Notes under the pieces: model-generated
The model's database searches: none
Told to the model about the DNA's origin: nothing
The model's input: only the letters and a program-made list of their open reading frames with translations
Shown here: positions 16,084-25,578 of the stretch, piece by piece
How the letters are laid out: each line of letters starts with the position of its first letter
How positions within the stretch are numbered: position 1 is the stretch's first letter
From: an uncultured Christensenellaceae bacterium
GTDB lineage: Bacteria; Bacillota; Clostridia; Christensenellales; CAG-314
DNA: 64,000 nt
Assembly: GCA_910586625.1 (NCBI GenBank)
Contig: CAJUIZ010000008.1
Span: forward strand, 12,693-76,692
Direction: 5' to 3'
Made by a program: the position numbers and the translations under genes

Positions 16084-17328
16084 TTATGTATTTTCCGTTA
16101 TATCCGCGCCCAATTCGGCAAGACTTTCCGCCAAATTGCAATATCCTCTGTTTATATGCTCCACGCCGCGAACGACCGTCTGCCCCCGAGCGTTTAGTCC
16201 TGCGATTACCAAACCTGCGCCGCCGCGTAAATCGCGAGCTTGAACGGTTATCCCGCGAAGATTGCTGCCGTATATAATAGCTTTGTTGTCTTTTACTATT
16301 ATATTCGCACCCATTTTATTGAGCTCCGCCGCATTGGATTGAAGCCTGTTTTCAAATAAATTCTCACATATAATTGTTTTTCCGCCGTTGGAAAACGCTG
16401 CGAGCGACATTGTCAAAGATTGCATATCCGTAGGGAAAAACGGATACGGAGCAGTGATAATGCGTCCATAATCGCTCGGCTGAGAATCGGCCGTCAAAGT
16501 TATTGCGTCGAAGTACTCCTTCACGGCGAATCGAGTTTCAAGCTTATTAATAAAAGACCGTAAATGCTCGGGTCGGCAATTTGTTACGGTTACGCGGCCT
16601 GTAGCCGCGACAGCGGCGGACAGGTAAGTGGCGACTACAATCCTATCCGGAATAACGGTAAACTCCGCCCCGTGAAGCTTGTCTGTTCCGCGAACAGTAA
16701 TATCTACCCCGCCTACGCCTTCGATATCGGCACCCATTGCCACAAGCATTTCTTCGAGAGCAACCACTTCCGGCTCGGTAGCCGCATTACTGAGAATAGT
16801 TTCACCGCGCGCCAACACGCTTGCGCACAACAGGTTTTCCGTCGCGCCCACGCTTGCAAAACGCATATGATATCTCGCTCCGCACGGTTTTCCGCGGCAA
16901 ATTACGGAACTGTCGCGACACTGAACATCCACACCCAAAGCCTGCAATCCCGCAAGGTGAATATCTATAGGGCGCGCTCCTATTGCGCAGCCGCCCGGCA
17001 GCGGCAACTCTATCTCGTTATACTTCGCTACAACTCCGCCCAAAATTAGCGCAGAGCCCCTAAGCAACGTCGCGTATTTTTCCGGAGCCTTTACGGTATT
17101 AAGTTTTCCGCTCACTACCACCGTATCGCCTTGCCAAGTTATGTTTTTGCCCATTGCTTTCAGCAAGTCAATCATATTGGCAACGTCCACTATGTAAGGA
17201 CAATTGTGAATAACAACGTCTTCGTCGGTTAGAACGCTCGCGCCCAAAAGCGGCAAAGCGCAATTTTTTGCGCCGTACACAGCAATTTCGCCGTATAATC
17301 GATTGGCGCCGTTTATTATGTATTCCAT
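16084..17328 (-). CDS. murA: UDP-N-acetylglucosamine 1-carboxyvinyltransferase
   Basis: Catalyses the first committed step of peptidoglycan synthesis, adding enolpyruvate from phosphoenolpyruvate to UDP-GlcNAc. The 414-residue protein has the catalytic cysteine in LPGGCAIGARPIDIHL (about residue 115), the usual position of the fosfomycin target, and the conserved KNCALP near residue 22. The RBS is GGGAG. It overlaps the end of ftsW by 13 bases and closes this part of the cluster, in the place where murG or murC stands in most Firmicutes. Confidence 0.97.
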   Translation of the reverse strand: MEYIINGANRLYGEIAVYGAKNCALPLLGASVLTDEDVVIHNCPYIVDVANMIDLLKAMGKNITWQGDTVVVSGKLNTVKAPEKYATLLRGSALILGGVVAKYNEIELPLPGGCAIGARPIDIHLAGLQALGVDVQCRDSSVICRGKPCGARYHMRFASVGATENLLCASVLARGETILSNAATEPEVVALEEMLVAMGADIEGVGGVDITVRGTDKLHGAEFTVIPDRIVVATYLSAAVAATGRVTVTNCRPEHLRSFINKLETRFAVKEYFDAITLTADSQPSDYGRIITAPYPFFPTDMQSLTMSLAAFSNGGKTIICENLFENRLQSNAAELNKMGANIIVKDNKAIIYGSNLRGITVQARDLRGGAGLVIAGLNARGQTVVRGVEHINRGYCNLAESLAELGADITENT

Positions 17329-18437
17329 AGTCTCGCTCCCAAACTGTTGTCGCTTCCGTACGCCTTGGATGACAAATTGAGCAGTATTCCCATCGCGGAC
17401 ATAAACACAACCAGCGACGTCCCGCCGTAGCTTATAAATGGCAGCGGCAAACCTGTAGGCGGTATACTACCGGTAACTACGGCGAAATTAAGCAACGATT
17501 GAACCGCCACCACCGCGGAAATACCGCCTGCCAAATAACAGGAAAATTTATCCCTGCCGTTCACGGCAATTCTTACTCCGCGCAAGATTACCAAAGCGTA
17601 CAATGCAAACACAATCAAGCATCCGAATAAGCCTGTTTCTTCACCAATAACAGAAAATACGAAGTCGCTTTCAGCAAACGGCAGAAAACGGTATTTCTGC
17701 CTGCTGTTAAATAGCCCGACTCCGAACCAACCGCCGCTTCCCAATGCGTACAGAGATTGTATAAGTTGGTACCCGTCGTCCTTAGGCGAAGCCCACGGAT
17801 CAAGAAACGCCAATAGTCTTTGCAAGCGGTACGGCTCGATAACTATAAGCACCGGCACAGCCAAGGCTATCGGAATAAGCATAAGCAGAAAATATTTCCA
17901 TTTCATACCGCCCAAGTACAGCATAATTATCATCAACATTGCCATACACATCGTAATCGACATATTCGGTTCCGCAATAATCAGTCCGCAAAAAACTATC
18001 CCAACGCTTATTGGCAGTAGACAATAGCGAAGCTTGCTTGTGTCCGTTTTCGACATATATACGGCGCAAAACAGCACGTATGCGAACTTGGCTATTTCCG
18101 ACGGTTGCATAGAAAATCCGCCGATTCCAATCCAACGCTTTGCGCCGTAATTCTCTATGCTGATACCGGGTACGAATACCAAACACAGCAATACGACCGA
18201 CAAAACAACACCCGCTATCCAAAGCTTTTTTATAAGCTTTATGTCGATAAAAATTATCGCCGTCATTGCAACCAATCCGATAAGCGCGCCGACAAGCTGT
18301 TTAGTCAAAAAGAAATACTTATTTCCGTAAGTTAGCTGAGCGGAATAGTTGCTGGCACTGTAAACGAATAGCAATCCCAAAACAACCAATATCAATACCG
18401 CAATTAATAATATGTAATCAACACGCTTTTTCGCCAC
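17316..18437 (-). CDS. ftsW: septal peptidoglycan polymerase FtsW
   Basis: A SEDS-family glycosyltransferase that polymerises lipid II at the septum with its partner transpeptidase. The 373-residue product has about ten membrane segments and family motifs: KRWIGIGGFSMQPSEIAKFAYVLF, VIGEETGLFGC and GLPLPFISYGGTSL. I place the start at the GTG at 18437, 7 bases after GGGAG; a TTG two codons earlier would sit too close to it. It overlaps murD by 20 bases and murA by 13. A SpoVE role in sporulation cannot be separated from FtsW by sequence alone. Confidence 0.94.
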   Translation of the reverse strand: MAKKRVDYILLIAVLILVVLGLLFVYSASNYSAQLTYGNKYFFLTKQLVGALIGLVAMTAIIFIDIKLIKKLWIAGVVLSVVLLCLVFVPGISIENYGAKRWIGIGGFSMQPSEIAKFAYVLFCAVYMSKTDTSKLRYCLLPISVGIVFCGLIIAEPNMSITMCMAMLMIIMLYLGGMKWKYFLLMLIPIALAVPVLIVIEPYRLQRLLAFLDPWASPKDDGYQLIQSLYALGSGGWFGVGLFNSRQKYRFLPFAESDFVFSVIGEETGLFGCLIVFALYALVILRGVRIAVNGRDKFSCYLAGGISAVVAVQSLLNFAVVTGSIPPTGLPLPFISYGGTSLVVFMSAMGILLNLSSKAYGSDNSLGARLWNT

Positions 18438-19713
18438 ACGCAAGCTCCCTTACAGACTTTTGAAAATAGTCTCCGCGTTCGGCATACCCGCTGAAACTGT
18501 CAAAGCTCGCACACGCATTTGACATTAGCACCGTGCCGCCTATCGGTAACATTTTGCGATAACAATACTCTACCGCATACTTGATATCGTACAATACCGT
18601 AACGTCTACACCGAATTTCTTTCCCGTTTTCGCGATTTGCTCCGCCGTATCGCCTACCGCAGATACCAAGACAGTATTGTCGGAAATACTTTCGAAAATT
18701 GCATCGAACGGTTCACCTTTGCTCGATCCGCCCAATATCAACGCCAATGGTTCGGTATAATTTGCCAAAGCATTTACAGTGGCGTGAACGTTCGTCGCCT
18801 TGCTGTCGTCCACGAATTTTACGCCGTTTATTTCCGTTACGAACTGCAATCTATGCGGAAGAAAACAGTACGTGCCGAGAGCCTGCACAATACTTTCCGT
18901 ACCCAAGCCAGCGGCGCGGCAAGCAAGTATTGCCGCCAATGCATCGGACTGATTATGCTTGGCGAATTGCATCAAAAACTCTGCGTCTACCGTGTCGATT
19001 TCATTTCCGAATTTGACAATAACTTTGCCGTTTTCAAAGTAAACGTCCGCGCGCTTATCCGCGAGAGAATAATACAGCTTTCGGCATTTGCATAGCGACG
19101 AAATTTCTTTCGTATTAGCATCGTCCCAATTAAACACGGCATACGCTTCGGGACGCTGACAGCGGAAATTGTTTATCTTCGCCGACGCATAGTTTTCAAC
19201 ACTGCCGTGATAATCCAAGTGATCGTTCGCAAAATTTGTAAATACGCTGACGTTCGGAGCAAAGTTCCTGCAATTGTCAAGTTGAAAGCTTGAGCTTTCC
19301 AATACTACTACGTCTTGTTCCGTAACAGAAAGAACCTGCGACGAAAGCGGCGTACCGCCGTTACCCAACAGTTTGCAGCGTTTGCCGTCTAATTTCAGAA
19401 CGTGATATATCATCTCGCAAACTGTCGTTTTTCCGTTAGTTCCCGTTACCGATATGGTCCTGCCTTTACACAATGGAAAGCAGTATTCCAATTCGCCGAT
19501 TATTTTCGCTCCTGCAGCTTTCGCCGCTTTTACTCCGGGCGCAGACGGTTTTACTCCGGGACTAAGTATTACAACGCTGTCATTGGAAAATTTCCCGTTG
19601 CCGTCGAATCCGATATTATCGTCATAAAAACAGACATTCTTGCCTTGTTGTTTAAGCAAATTGCCCAAGCTTAGCCCTGTTTTACCCCTTCCGTAAATTA
19701 TTATGTCTGACAT
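18418..19713 (-). CDS. murD: UDP-N-acetylmuramoylalanine--D-glutamate ligase
   Basis: Adds D-glutamate to UDP-MurNAc-L-Ala with ATP. The start at 19713 (MSDIIIYGRGKTG) has GGAG 7 bases upstream and begins one base after the mraY stop; 431 residues. The Mur ligase ATP-binding loop is VTGTNGKTTVCEMI (about residue 105), followed by LESSSFQLDN and the NDHLDYHGSVENY motif; the C-terminal domain holds LILGGSSKGEPFD. In order behind mraY as in other Firmicutes. Confidence 0.96.
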   Translation of the reverse strand: MSDIIIYGRGKTGLSLGNLLKQQGKNVCFYDDNIGFDGNGKFSNDSVVILSPGVKPSAPGVKAAKAAGAKIIGELEYCFPLCKGRTISVTGTNGKTTVCEMIYHVLKLDGKRCKLLGNGGTPLSSQVLSVTEQDVVVLESSSFQLDNCRNFAPNVSVFTNFANDHLDYHGSVENYASAKINNFRCQRPEAYAVFNWDDANTKEISSLCKCRKLYYSLADKRADVYFENGKVIVKFGNEIDTVDAEFLMQFAKHNQSDALAAILACRAAGLGTESIVQALGTYCFLPHRLQFVTEINGVKFVDDSKATNVHATVNALANYTEPLALILGGSSKGEPFDAIFESISDNTVLVSAVGDTAEQIAKTGKKFGVDVTVLYDIKYAVEYCYRKMLPIGGTVLMSNACASFDSFSGYAERGDYFQKSVRELACGEKAC

Positions 19714-19714
19714 A

Positions 19715-20710
19715 TTATTCTCCAAAACACAACAAAACGAACATTACGCACACCGTGACGGCTACATACAACGCACAAATACGAGACTCGCTCCATTTCT
19801 TCTTTTGAAGATGATGGTGAAACGGCGCCATGAGAAAAATGCGCTTGCCCTTAGTGATTTTGAAATACAATACTTGCATTATTACGGATACGCAGGACAC
19901 CACAAACATAAGCCCCAGCACAGGGATAAACAAACTCATTCGAGTAAATATCGCGCTACAAGCCACCAGCGCGCCCAAGGCAAGCGAACCCGTATCCCCC
20001 ATAAAGACCTTGGCATCGTTAATATTGAACAACAAAAACGCTCCCAATGCGCCGCAACCGATGTAACACAGTGTAATAATATCCTGAGTTTGTCTGTATG
20101 CGTACGTATCGCCTATGCTTTCGAGAAGCGTCAGCTCCCTGCTCAGCAAAGCTATCATTCCCGCAAGAAAGCATATCGTAGTACAGCTTGCCAATCCGTC
20201 TATACCGTCTGTAAGATTGACTCCGTTAGTACAGGCAAGATATATAAATATTACTAACGGAATTATCCAAAAACCGATTTTGACTTGAATATCGGTAAAC
20301 GGCACTCTCAACTTGTCGCCGATTGCGACGTCGCCGTACACGTATAACGCAACCAATACGGCTATTGCCAACTGTATGATTATCTTTTGGTAAGCGCGCA
20401 ATCCCATATTGTGCTTATAACGAATTTTTATAAAATCGTCTAAAAAGCCAACAATGCCGTACGCTACGAAAACCGCGACGGCAACAGCGGTAGGACGATT
20501 ATTCCAATCGCAGAATATTGCCGACGCAACAGTTATTGCCACAATAAAAGCTATTCCGCCCATAGTGGGTGTACCTTGCTTTTGCGAGTGTTCCGTAACG
20601 TACTGTAATATTTCCTGTCCCGCTTTGACCTTTTTTAGCAGCGGAAGCAACACTCCGCACAGTAACAAGCTCAAAGCGAACGCTACCAAAAAAGATAACG
20701 GCCTGTTCAT
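19715..20710 (-). CDS. mraY: phospho-N-acetylmuramoyl-pentapeptide transferase
   Basis: Membrane enzyme that links UDP-MurNAc-pentapeptide to undecaprenyl phosphate, making lipid I. The 331-residue protein has about ten membrane segments and the family signatures: GTPTMGGIAF near residue 50, GFLDDFIKI (catalytic Asp pair), NLTDGIDGLA and FMGDTGSLALG with the MAPFHHHLQ loop near the end. AGGAG precedes the ATG. It lies between murE and murD; murF, usually just upstream, is absent here. Confidence 0.97.
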   Translation of the reverse strand: MNRPLSFLVAFALSLLLCGVLLPLLKKVKAGQEILQYVTEHSQKQGTPTMGGIAFIVAITVASAIFCDWNNRPTAVAVAVFVAYGIVGFLDDFIKIRYKHNMGLRAYQKIIIQLAIAVLVALYVYGDVAIGDKLRVPFTDIQVKIGFWIIPLVIFIYLACTNGVNLTDGIDGLASCTTICFLAGMIALLSRELTLLESIGDTYAYRQTQDIITLCYIGCGALGAFLLFNINDAKVFMGDTGSLALGALVACSAIFTRMSLFIPVLGLMFVVSCVSVIMQVLYFKITKGKRIFLMAPFHHHLQKKKWSESRICALYVAVTVCVMFVLLCFGE

Positions 20711-20739
20711 AATGCTCCTTTACAATTTGTCCTTATGTA

Positions 20740-22167
20740 CTATTCGATACGCAACAGATTACGCACCACGTCTACGTCGGAATACGGGAATTTTTTACCG
20801 CGAATTTCTTGGTACTCTTCCGCGCCCTTACCTAAAATTGCAACGGTATCGCGTCCGGTCGCAATAGATAACGCATACTCCGTTGCCTGACTACGGTTTA
20901 ATACTACTTTGTATTTGCAGCTCAGCCGCTCATATACATCGCGCGCTATGGCTCTCGGGTCTTCGTACCGCGGATTATCATTTGTAAGCACTGCGAAATC
21001 GGCGTATGCAGATACTGTTTCCGCTATAAGCGGACGCTTGAACTTGTCACGATTACCGCCGCAACCGAAGACTACTATTAAATTGCCTTCCGCAGTTTTT
21101 TTCAAAAAGGAAAGTATATTTTTAATGCCGTCGGGAGTATGAGCGAAATCCACCACTATACGCGCGCCGTCGCTGCGAATTATCGTTTCGTTTCTTCCGT
21201 TTACTCCCGATACGTCTTTCACTGCGGCGACGGCGGTATCGACATCGACGCCCAATAAAAGCGCGCAAGACAATGCCGCCAGCGTGTTATAAACATTAAA
21301 CTCGCCCGCAAGCTTTGTTGTTACCAACGCTTCCTGACCGAACGCATTTAACGCATACGAGCATCCTTCCTTACCGACTTTTACGTTGCAAGCCATTATA
21401 TCCGCGTTGGATTTGATAGAATACGTTACACGCGGCAAATCGGTCGCCAGATTTTTGCCTAATTCGTCGTCTGCGTTGGTAACTACGTTTCGAACAAACT
21501 TTCCCACGAAGAAGCTCGTTTTAGCACGCGCGTATTCTTCCATAGTATGGAAGAAATCCAAGTGATCCTGCGAAAAATTAGTAAATATCGCCACGTCCGA
21601 ACGCACCCCGTCCAGCTTGCGCAATGCGATTGCGTGAGCGGATGCTTCCATTATTACAACATCTATTTTGTTCAAGTACATTTGTTTGAACCAGTAATGA
21701 AGCTCGATCGGATCCGGAGTAGTAAGTCCCACGGAATGTCTTTGTCCGTTAAAGAATATTCCGTTAGTGCCTATAACCGCCGTTTTGTAGCCTGCGCGAG
21801 ATAATATACCGTCCAGTATATACGAAGTGGACGTTTTACCGTTAGTACCAACTATTGACACTATTTTAAGTTTATCTACGCAATTGTCGTAAAAATTCTT
21901 GGCCGCCACACTCATCGCGGAACGAACGTCGCCGACGATAATTTGCAACGCCTGCGTATCCAACTTGCGGTCGCACACGATTGCTGCCGCACCGTCACCT
22001 ATCGCTTTACGGAAAAAATTGTGCCCGTCATATTTATTACCTTTAAGACAAAAGAATAAACAATTTTGTTTTACGGTAGACGTATCGCACGATAATGCAG
22101 ATATATCGGGATTACCGTTCCCCACCGCTTCATATGCAATTCCGTTTAACAATTGTTGAAGATACAT
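20740..22167 (-). CDS. murE: UDP-MurNAc-L-Ala-D-Glu--meso-diaminopimelate ligase
   Basis: Adds the third residue to the peptide stem of peptidoglycan. The 475-residue product has the Mur ligase P-loop (VGTNGKTSTSYIL), the NFSQDHLDFFHTMEEYA motif and, near residue 405, LTNDNPRYEDP. The DNPR tetrapeptide is the recognised marker for meso-diaminopimelate as substrate rather than lysine. GGAG lies 6 bases before the ATG. A strong hairpin separates it from the penicillin-binding protein upstream. Confidence 0.96.
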   Translation of the reverse strand: MYLQQLLNGIAYEAVGNGNPDISALSCDTSTVKQNCLFFCLKGNKYDGHNFFRKAIGDGAAAIVCDRKLDTQALQIIVGDVRSAMSVAAKNFYDNCVDKLKIVSIVGTNGKTSTSYILDGILSRAGYKTAVIGTNGIFFNGQRHSVGLTTPDPIELHYWFKQMYLNKIDVVIMEASAHAIALRKLDGVRSDVAIFTNFSQDHLDFFHTMEEYARAKTSFFVGKFVRNVVTNADDELGKNLATDLPRVTYSIKSNADIMACNVKVGKEGCSYALNAFGQEALVTTKLAGEFNVYNTLAALSCALLLGVDVDTAVAAVKDVSGVNGRNETIIRSDGARIVVDFAHTPDGIKNILSFLKKTAEGNLIVVFGCGGNRDKFKRPLIAETVSAYADFAVLTNDNPRYEDPRAIARDVYERLSCKYKVVLNRSQATEYALSIATGRDTVAILGKGAEEYQEIRGKKFPYSDVDVVRNLLRIE

Positions 22168-22185
22168 TTCATTCTCCGCAAAAAA

Positions 22186-22218
22186 AATAATCTATACGAC
22201 GGTATCGTATAGATTATT
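22186..22218 (-). terminator. strong hairpin between the penicillin-binding protein gene and murE
   Basis: AATAATCTATACGA and TCGTATAGATTATT form a perfect 14-bp stem around a 5-base loop; TTTTTTT follows on the minus strand, then the murE ribosome binding site within 10 bases. It looks like an intrinsic terminator or attenuator inside the division cluster. A TATAAT (22229-22234) lies just upstream without a good -35 box. Confidence 0.75.
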
Positions 22219-22260
22219 GTATTTTAATTATAATCCGTTTATGAGTGAAAAGGGGACAAA

Positions 22261-23997
22261 CTATGTTAGCGGAGCAATGTTTTTGTAATTTATAATTTCC
22301 TGAAAAACCAGTTTGGCGTAAGGCGCGGCGACTATAGATCCGTAGCTTTGCCCCTGCGGTTCGTCTACTATCATAAGCGTCAAATATTTCGGGCTGCTTG
22401 CGGGGAAGAATCCGATAAAAGACGACACGTACTTGCCCGTAGCTAACGCTCCGTCCACAAACTTTTGTGCAGTTCCCGTTTTTCCGCCAACTTGATAACC
22501 TTCTATTTTGGCATTTTTACCGCCGCCTTCTTCCACTACACGTTGCAGCATCTTGGCAATCTGTGCGCTGGTTTCCGCACTTACAGCACGTTCGACAACG
22601 GTGGGAGAAAAGCGTTTGACGACTTTGCCCGTCGTAGGGTCGGATATTTCCTTAACCAAATACGGCTGCATACGCAATCCGCCGTTAACCGCCGCAGCCG
22701 TTGCTACGCAAAGCTGTAACGCCGTTACGGCAATTGTCTGTCCAAACCCTATACGCGCGAGATCGCCGTTTGTAACCGCGCTTTTCGGCACCAATATACC
22801 GGCTTGTTCACCGGCAAAATCTATGCCGGTTACGGAACCGTAGCCGAATTTGTTAAGATACTCGTACATAGTGTTCTTACCGAGCGACAGCGCAATATCG
22901 GTAAAAATCGGGTTACAGCTGTTATTAAGCGCGTCGGACAGGTTTTGATTGGAGTGTTTTCCGTTAGTGTGTTTTGTCCAACAGCTTATTTTCGAGCCGT
23001 CGATTATTCGCGTTCCCGAAGAATTGCCGAATACGTGTTCGGCAGAGAATGCCTTGGAGTTGCCGTTGCGGAATTCTTCCAAACACGCCGAAGCTGTAAG
23101 CACCTTAAACGTCGACCCCGGCTCGTATACGTCGGTTAACAGCGTGTTTTTGGAGTACTTCATCAAATACTCCAAGTTATCTCTCGGGAGGTTGTTAAGG
23201 TCTACGCTGGGCTTAGATGCCATAGCGAGAATTTCTCCCGTTGTCACATCCATTACTATACAACGGGCGGCTTGCGGTTTTTGCTGATACATAGCCAATT
23301 CCAAAACATTTTCAACAACGGTTTGAATGACCGAGTCTACCGTGAGCGTTACGGTAAGTCCGTTAACGGACGGAATATAGGACATTGTTCCGTTTGTCAG
23401 TTCGCTGCCGACAAGGTCCGTTTCCGTAAGAAGCTTACCGTTTATTCCCTGCAAATATTTATCGTAATACGCTTCCAGTCCGGTTTGCCCCACACCGTCG
23501 GACGATGTGAATCCCAAAACCTGCGAAAGGAAATCGCCGTACACGTAGCTGCGCACGCCTTCCGACGCCAAATAAATACCGTCAAGGTTTGCGCTTCGTA
23601 TTTCGCTTGCCTTGTCGCCGTCTATTTGTCTTTTGACGGTTACTTCCGACACACCTTTTTTAGTTAGCTTTTCATACGTCGCCTGATAGTCCAACTCCAA
23701 TACTTCGGACAATATTTTTGCTGCATGTTCCGCGTCGGTTACGCTCTTGGGGCGCGCGTATACGCTGTATCCCGTTTCGGTAGTAGCAATCAAATTACCG
23801 TTCGCGTCCACTATATCTCCGCGATATGCTTTTATAGGCAAATCTCTTTGCCACTGTTCGGACGCTTTTACCTGCAAATCTTTGCCCCAAATTACTTGTA
23901 TATACGCCAAACGGCAAAATATGACTGCAAATAAAAAAATTGCCGCCACAATAAGCGTCAGCAATCTTTTTTTAGAAATATAATATTCTTGTTGCAA
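22261..23997 (-). CDS. septal penicillin-binding transpeptidase (FtsI/SpoVD type)
   Basis: A 578-residue class B penicillin-binding protein that cross-links septal peptidoglycan. One membrane segment at about residues 11-30; dimerisation domain with RGDIVDANGNLIA; transpeptidase domain with the active-site STFK (about residue 300), the second motif SCN in NNSCNPIF, and KTGTAQK. No PASTA domains follow, so it is shorter than some SpoVD proteins. The start is a TTG one base after the ftsL stop; no ATG lies near it. Whether it serves vegetative division (FtsI/PbpB) or spore cortex (SpoVD) cannot be decided; only one copy is in the cluster. Confidence 0.93.
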   Translation of the reverse strand: MQQEYYISKKRLLTLIVAAIFLFAVIFCRLAYIQVIWGKDLQVKASEQWQRDLPIKAYRGDIVDANGNLIATTETGYSVYARPKSVTDAEHAAKILSEVLELDYQATYEKLTKKGVSEVTVKRQIDGDKASEIRSANLDGIYLASEGVRSYVYGDFLSQVLGFTSSDGVGQTGLEAYYDKYLQGINGKLLTETDLVGSELTNGTMSYIPSVNGLTVTLTVDSVIQTVVENVLELAMYQQKPQAARCIVMDVTTGEILAMASKPSVDLNNLPRDNLEYLMKYSKNTLLTDVYEPGSTFKVLTASACLEEFRNGNSKAFSAEHVFGNSSGTRIIDGSKISCWTKHTNGKHSNQNLSDALNNSCNPIFTDIALSLGKNTMYEYLNKFGYGSVTGIDFAGEQAGILVPKSAVTNGDLARIGFGQTIAVTALQLCVATAAAVNGGLRMQPYLVKEISDPTTGKVVKRFSPTVVERAVSAETSAQIAKMLQRVVEEGGGKNAKIEGYQVGGKTGTAQKFVDGALATGKYVSSFIGFFPASSPKYLTLMIVDEPQGQSYGSIVAAPYAKLVFQEIINYKNIAPLT

Positions 23998-23998
23998 A

Positions 23999-24628
23999 TC
24001 AGCCCCCGAATACTCCGCTTAACCAATCGCACAATGAATCAAACCAATTTGTTTGAACGTTGAAATTTTGTGCGGGTCTTGTTTCTATCTCGGTGTACGT
24101 TTGCGTATTGGATTTGGAAGCGTCTATGTATCCCAGATTCGTTGCTTTTTCTACCAATAGCGCGTAATCTTCTGCATTAACTTGTTCGGTAAGCTCAGCC
24201 ACTTTGGTCGCGACTTCGGTATATTCCGCATTAAGCGCGGATGCCGCGACAAAAGAACCGCTAACGGACACAGAGCAAAGAGTAACGCCTATTATAAGAG
24301 CTAATACTACTATCGCATAAGAAGCTATCATAACCTTCGTTTTCGTATCCAGCCTGCTCGCCGTTTTTGTCTGTTCGGAATAATTACGCGAGTAGCTCAT
24401 ATTGAGCGTTTGACTGGACGGCATAACGTCCGCCGTAGCGACCGTAACGTCCGTTTCTTCTACGGGACTCAGTCGACCGAGTCTTTCCTGTATACTGGAA
24501 AGCGAAAATTCCTGCTGCGCTTCCGTATTGTTAAAATGGTTAGCGGAATAAGACGTTCTTACGTCAGAGTAAACGTCGCTGTTTTGCATTTCGGTTTGTT
24601 GATAGCTTGTATCGCGTGTCCATTGCAT
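23999..24628 (-). CDS. ftsL: FtsL-like divisome protein
   Basis: A 209-residue bitopic protein in the position of ftsL, between rsmH and the septal penicillin-binding protein. A long, polar, Ser/Thr/Gln-rich cytoplasmic region (1-105) precedes one membrane segment at about residues 107-128 (VMIASYAIVVLALIIGV), then a coiled-coil-like stretch (AEYTEVATKVAELTEQVNAED) and an aromatic tail. FtsL proteins are very divergent; this one has an unusually long cytoplasmic part (typical proteins total about 110-130 residues). The start at 24628 lies 6 bases after GGCGGTG. Called from position and topology. Confidence 0.75.
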   Translation of the reverse strand: MQWTRDTSYQQTEMQNSDVYSDVRTSYSANHFNNTEAQQEFSLSSIQERLGRLSPVEETDVTVATADVMPSSQTLNMSYSRNYSEQTKTASRLDTKTKVMIASYAIVVLALIIGVTLCSVSVSGSFVAASALNAEYTEVATKVAELTEQVNAEDYALLVEKATNLGYIDASKSNTQTYTEIETRPAQNFNVQTNWFDSLCDWLSGVFGG

Positions 24629-24642
24629 TATATTCACCGCCT

Positions 24643-25578
24643 TTATCCTTTATTACTTTTTTGAAACACTCTAAGCTTCGCGCTTAGCGAACGTGGGTTT
24701 TCCGCCGCTTCCTTGCTGTTTGGGAGTATCGGTTTTTTATTTACCAATTTACCCTTCGCCCTGTGATTGCATACGCAAACGGGGAGATTCGGCGGACATA
24801 TACAGTCCGTTGCCAAATCGTTAAAGCATCTTTTAACAATTCGATCTTCCAACGAGTGGAAGGTTATTATCGCTATAATTCCGTCGCTCTTTAACCGATC
24901 CACGGCGCTGACTATAAATTCATTTAAGCCTTCCAGTTCGCCGTTAACTTCTATTCTTAACGCCTGAAACGTTCTTTTGGCGGGATGCCCGCCCTTTTTC
25001 GCCGAATACGGAATGGACTTATCTATTATATCCACCAGCTGTCCGCACGTTTCCAACGGTTTTTTGCCGCGTTCGGCAACGATATTTCTTGCAATTTGCT
25101 TGGCAAACTTTTCTTCGCCGTAATCGCGCAATATCGCGTATAATCTGTATTCGTCGTAGGTATTGACTACTTCTTTTGCCGATAACGCTTGGCTTGCGTC
25201 CATTTTCATATCCAACGGCGCGTCATAAGCCATATAGGAAAATCCGCGTTCGGGATTGTCTATCTGATACGAACTTACTCCAAGATCCGCCAGTATGCCG
25301 TCTACCTTGTCGATACCCAACTCATCGAGCACCGCCGAAATATTCTTGAAATCGGAGTGTACGAATTTTACGTTGCTTTCGCCAAGACGTTTTTTGCACG
25401 TTTCAAGCGCTTCGATATCCTTATCTATATCTATCAGAAGACCGTCTGTCAGTCTTTCTAATATTTTTGCGGAGTGTCCGCCGCCGCCCGCAGTGCAATC
25501 CACGTATATACCGTCGCTTTTAACGTTTAGCGCGTCTATACACTCGTCCAACAAAACGGGTTTATGCGCAAAAATCAT
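24643..25578 (-). CDS. rsmH: 16S rRNA (cytosine-1402-N4)-methyltransferase RsmH
   Basis: Methylates C1402 of 16S rRNA at the P site. The 311-residue product has HKPVLLDECIDAL at the start, the SAM-binding loop DCTAGGGGHSAKIL, GILADLGVSSYQID and the C-terminal ITFHSLEDRIVKR. The ATG overlaps the mraZ stop by 4 bases (ATGA), so translation is coupled. Usual length and position in the dcw cluster. Confidence 0.98.
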   Translation of the reverse strand: MIFAHKPVLLDECIDALNVKSDGIYVDCTAGGGGHSAKILERLTDGLLIDIDKDIEALETCKKRLGESNVKFVHSDFKNISAVLDELGIDKVDGILADLGVSSYQIDNPERGFSYMAYDAPLDMKMDASQALSAKEVVNTYDEYRLYAILRDYGEEKFAKQIARNIVAERGKKPLETCGQLVDIIDKSIPYSAKKGGHPAKRTFQALRIEVNGELEGLNEFIVSAVDRLKSDGIIAIITFHSLEDRIVKRCFNDLATDCICPPNLPVCVCNHRAKGKLVNKKPILPNSKEAAENPRSLSAKLRVFQKSNKG

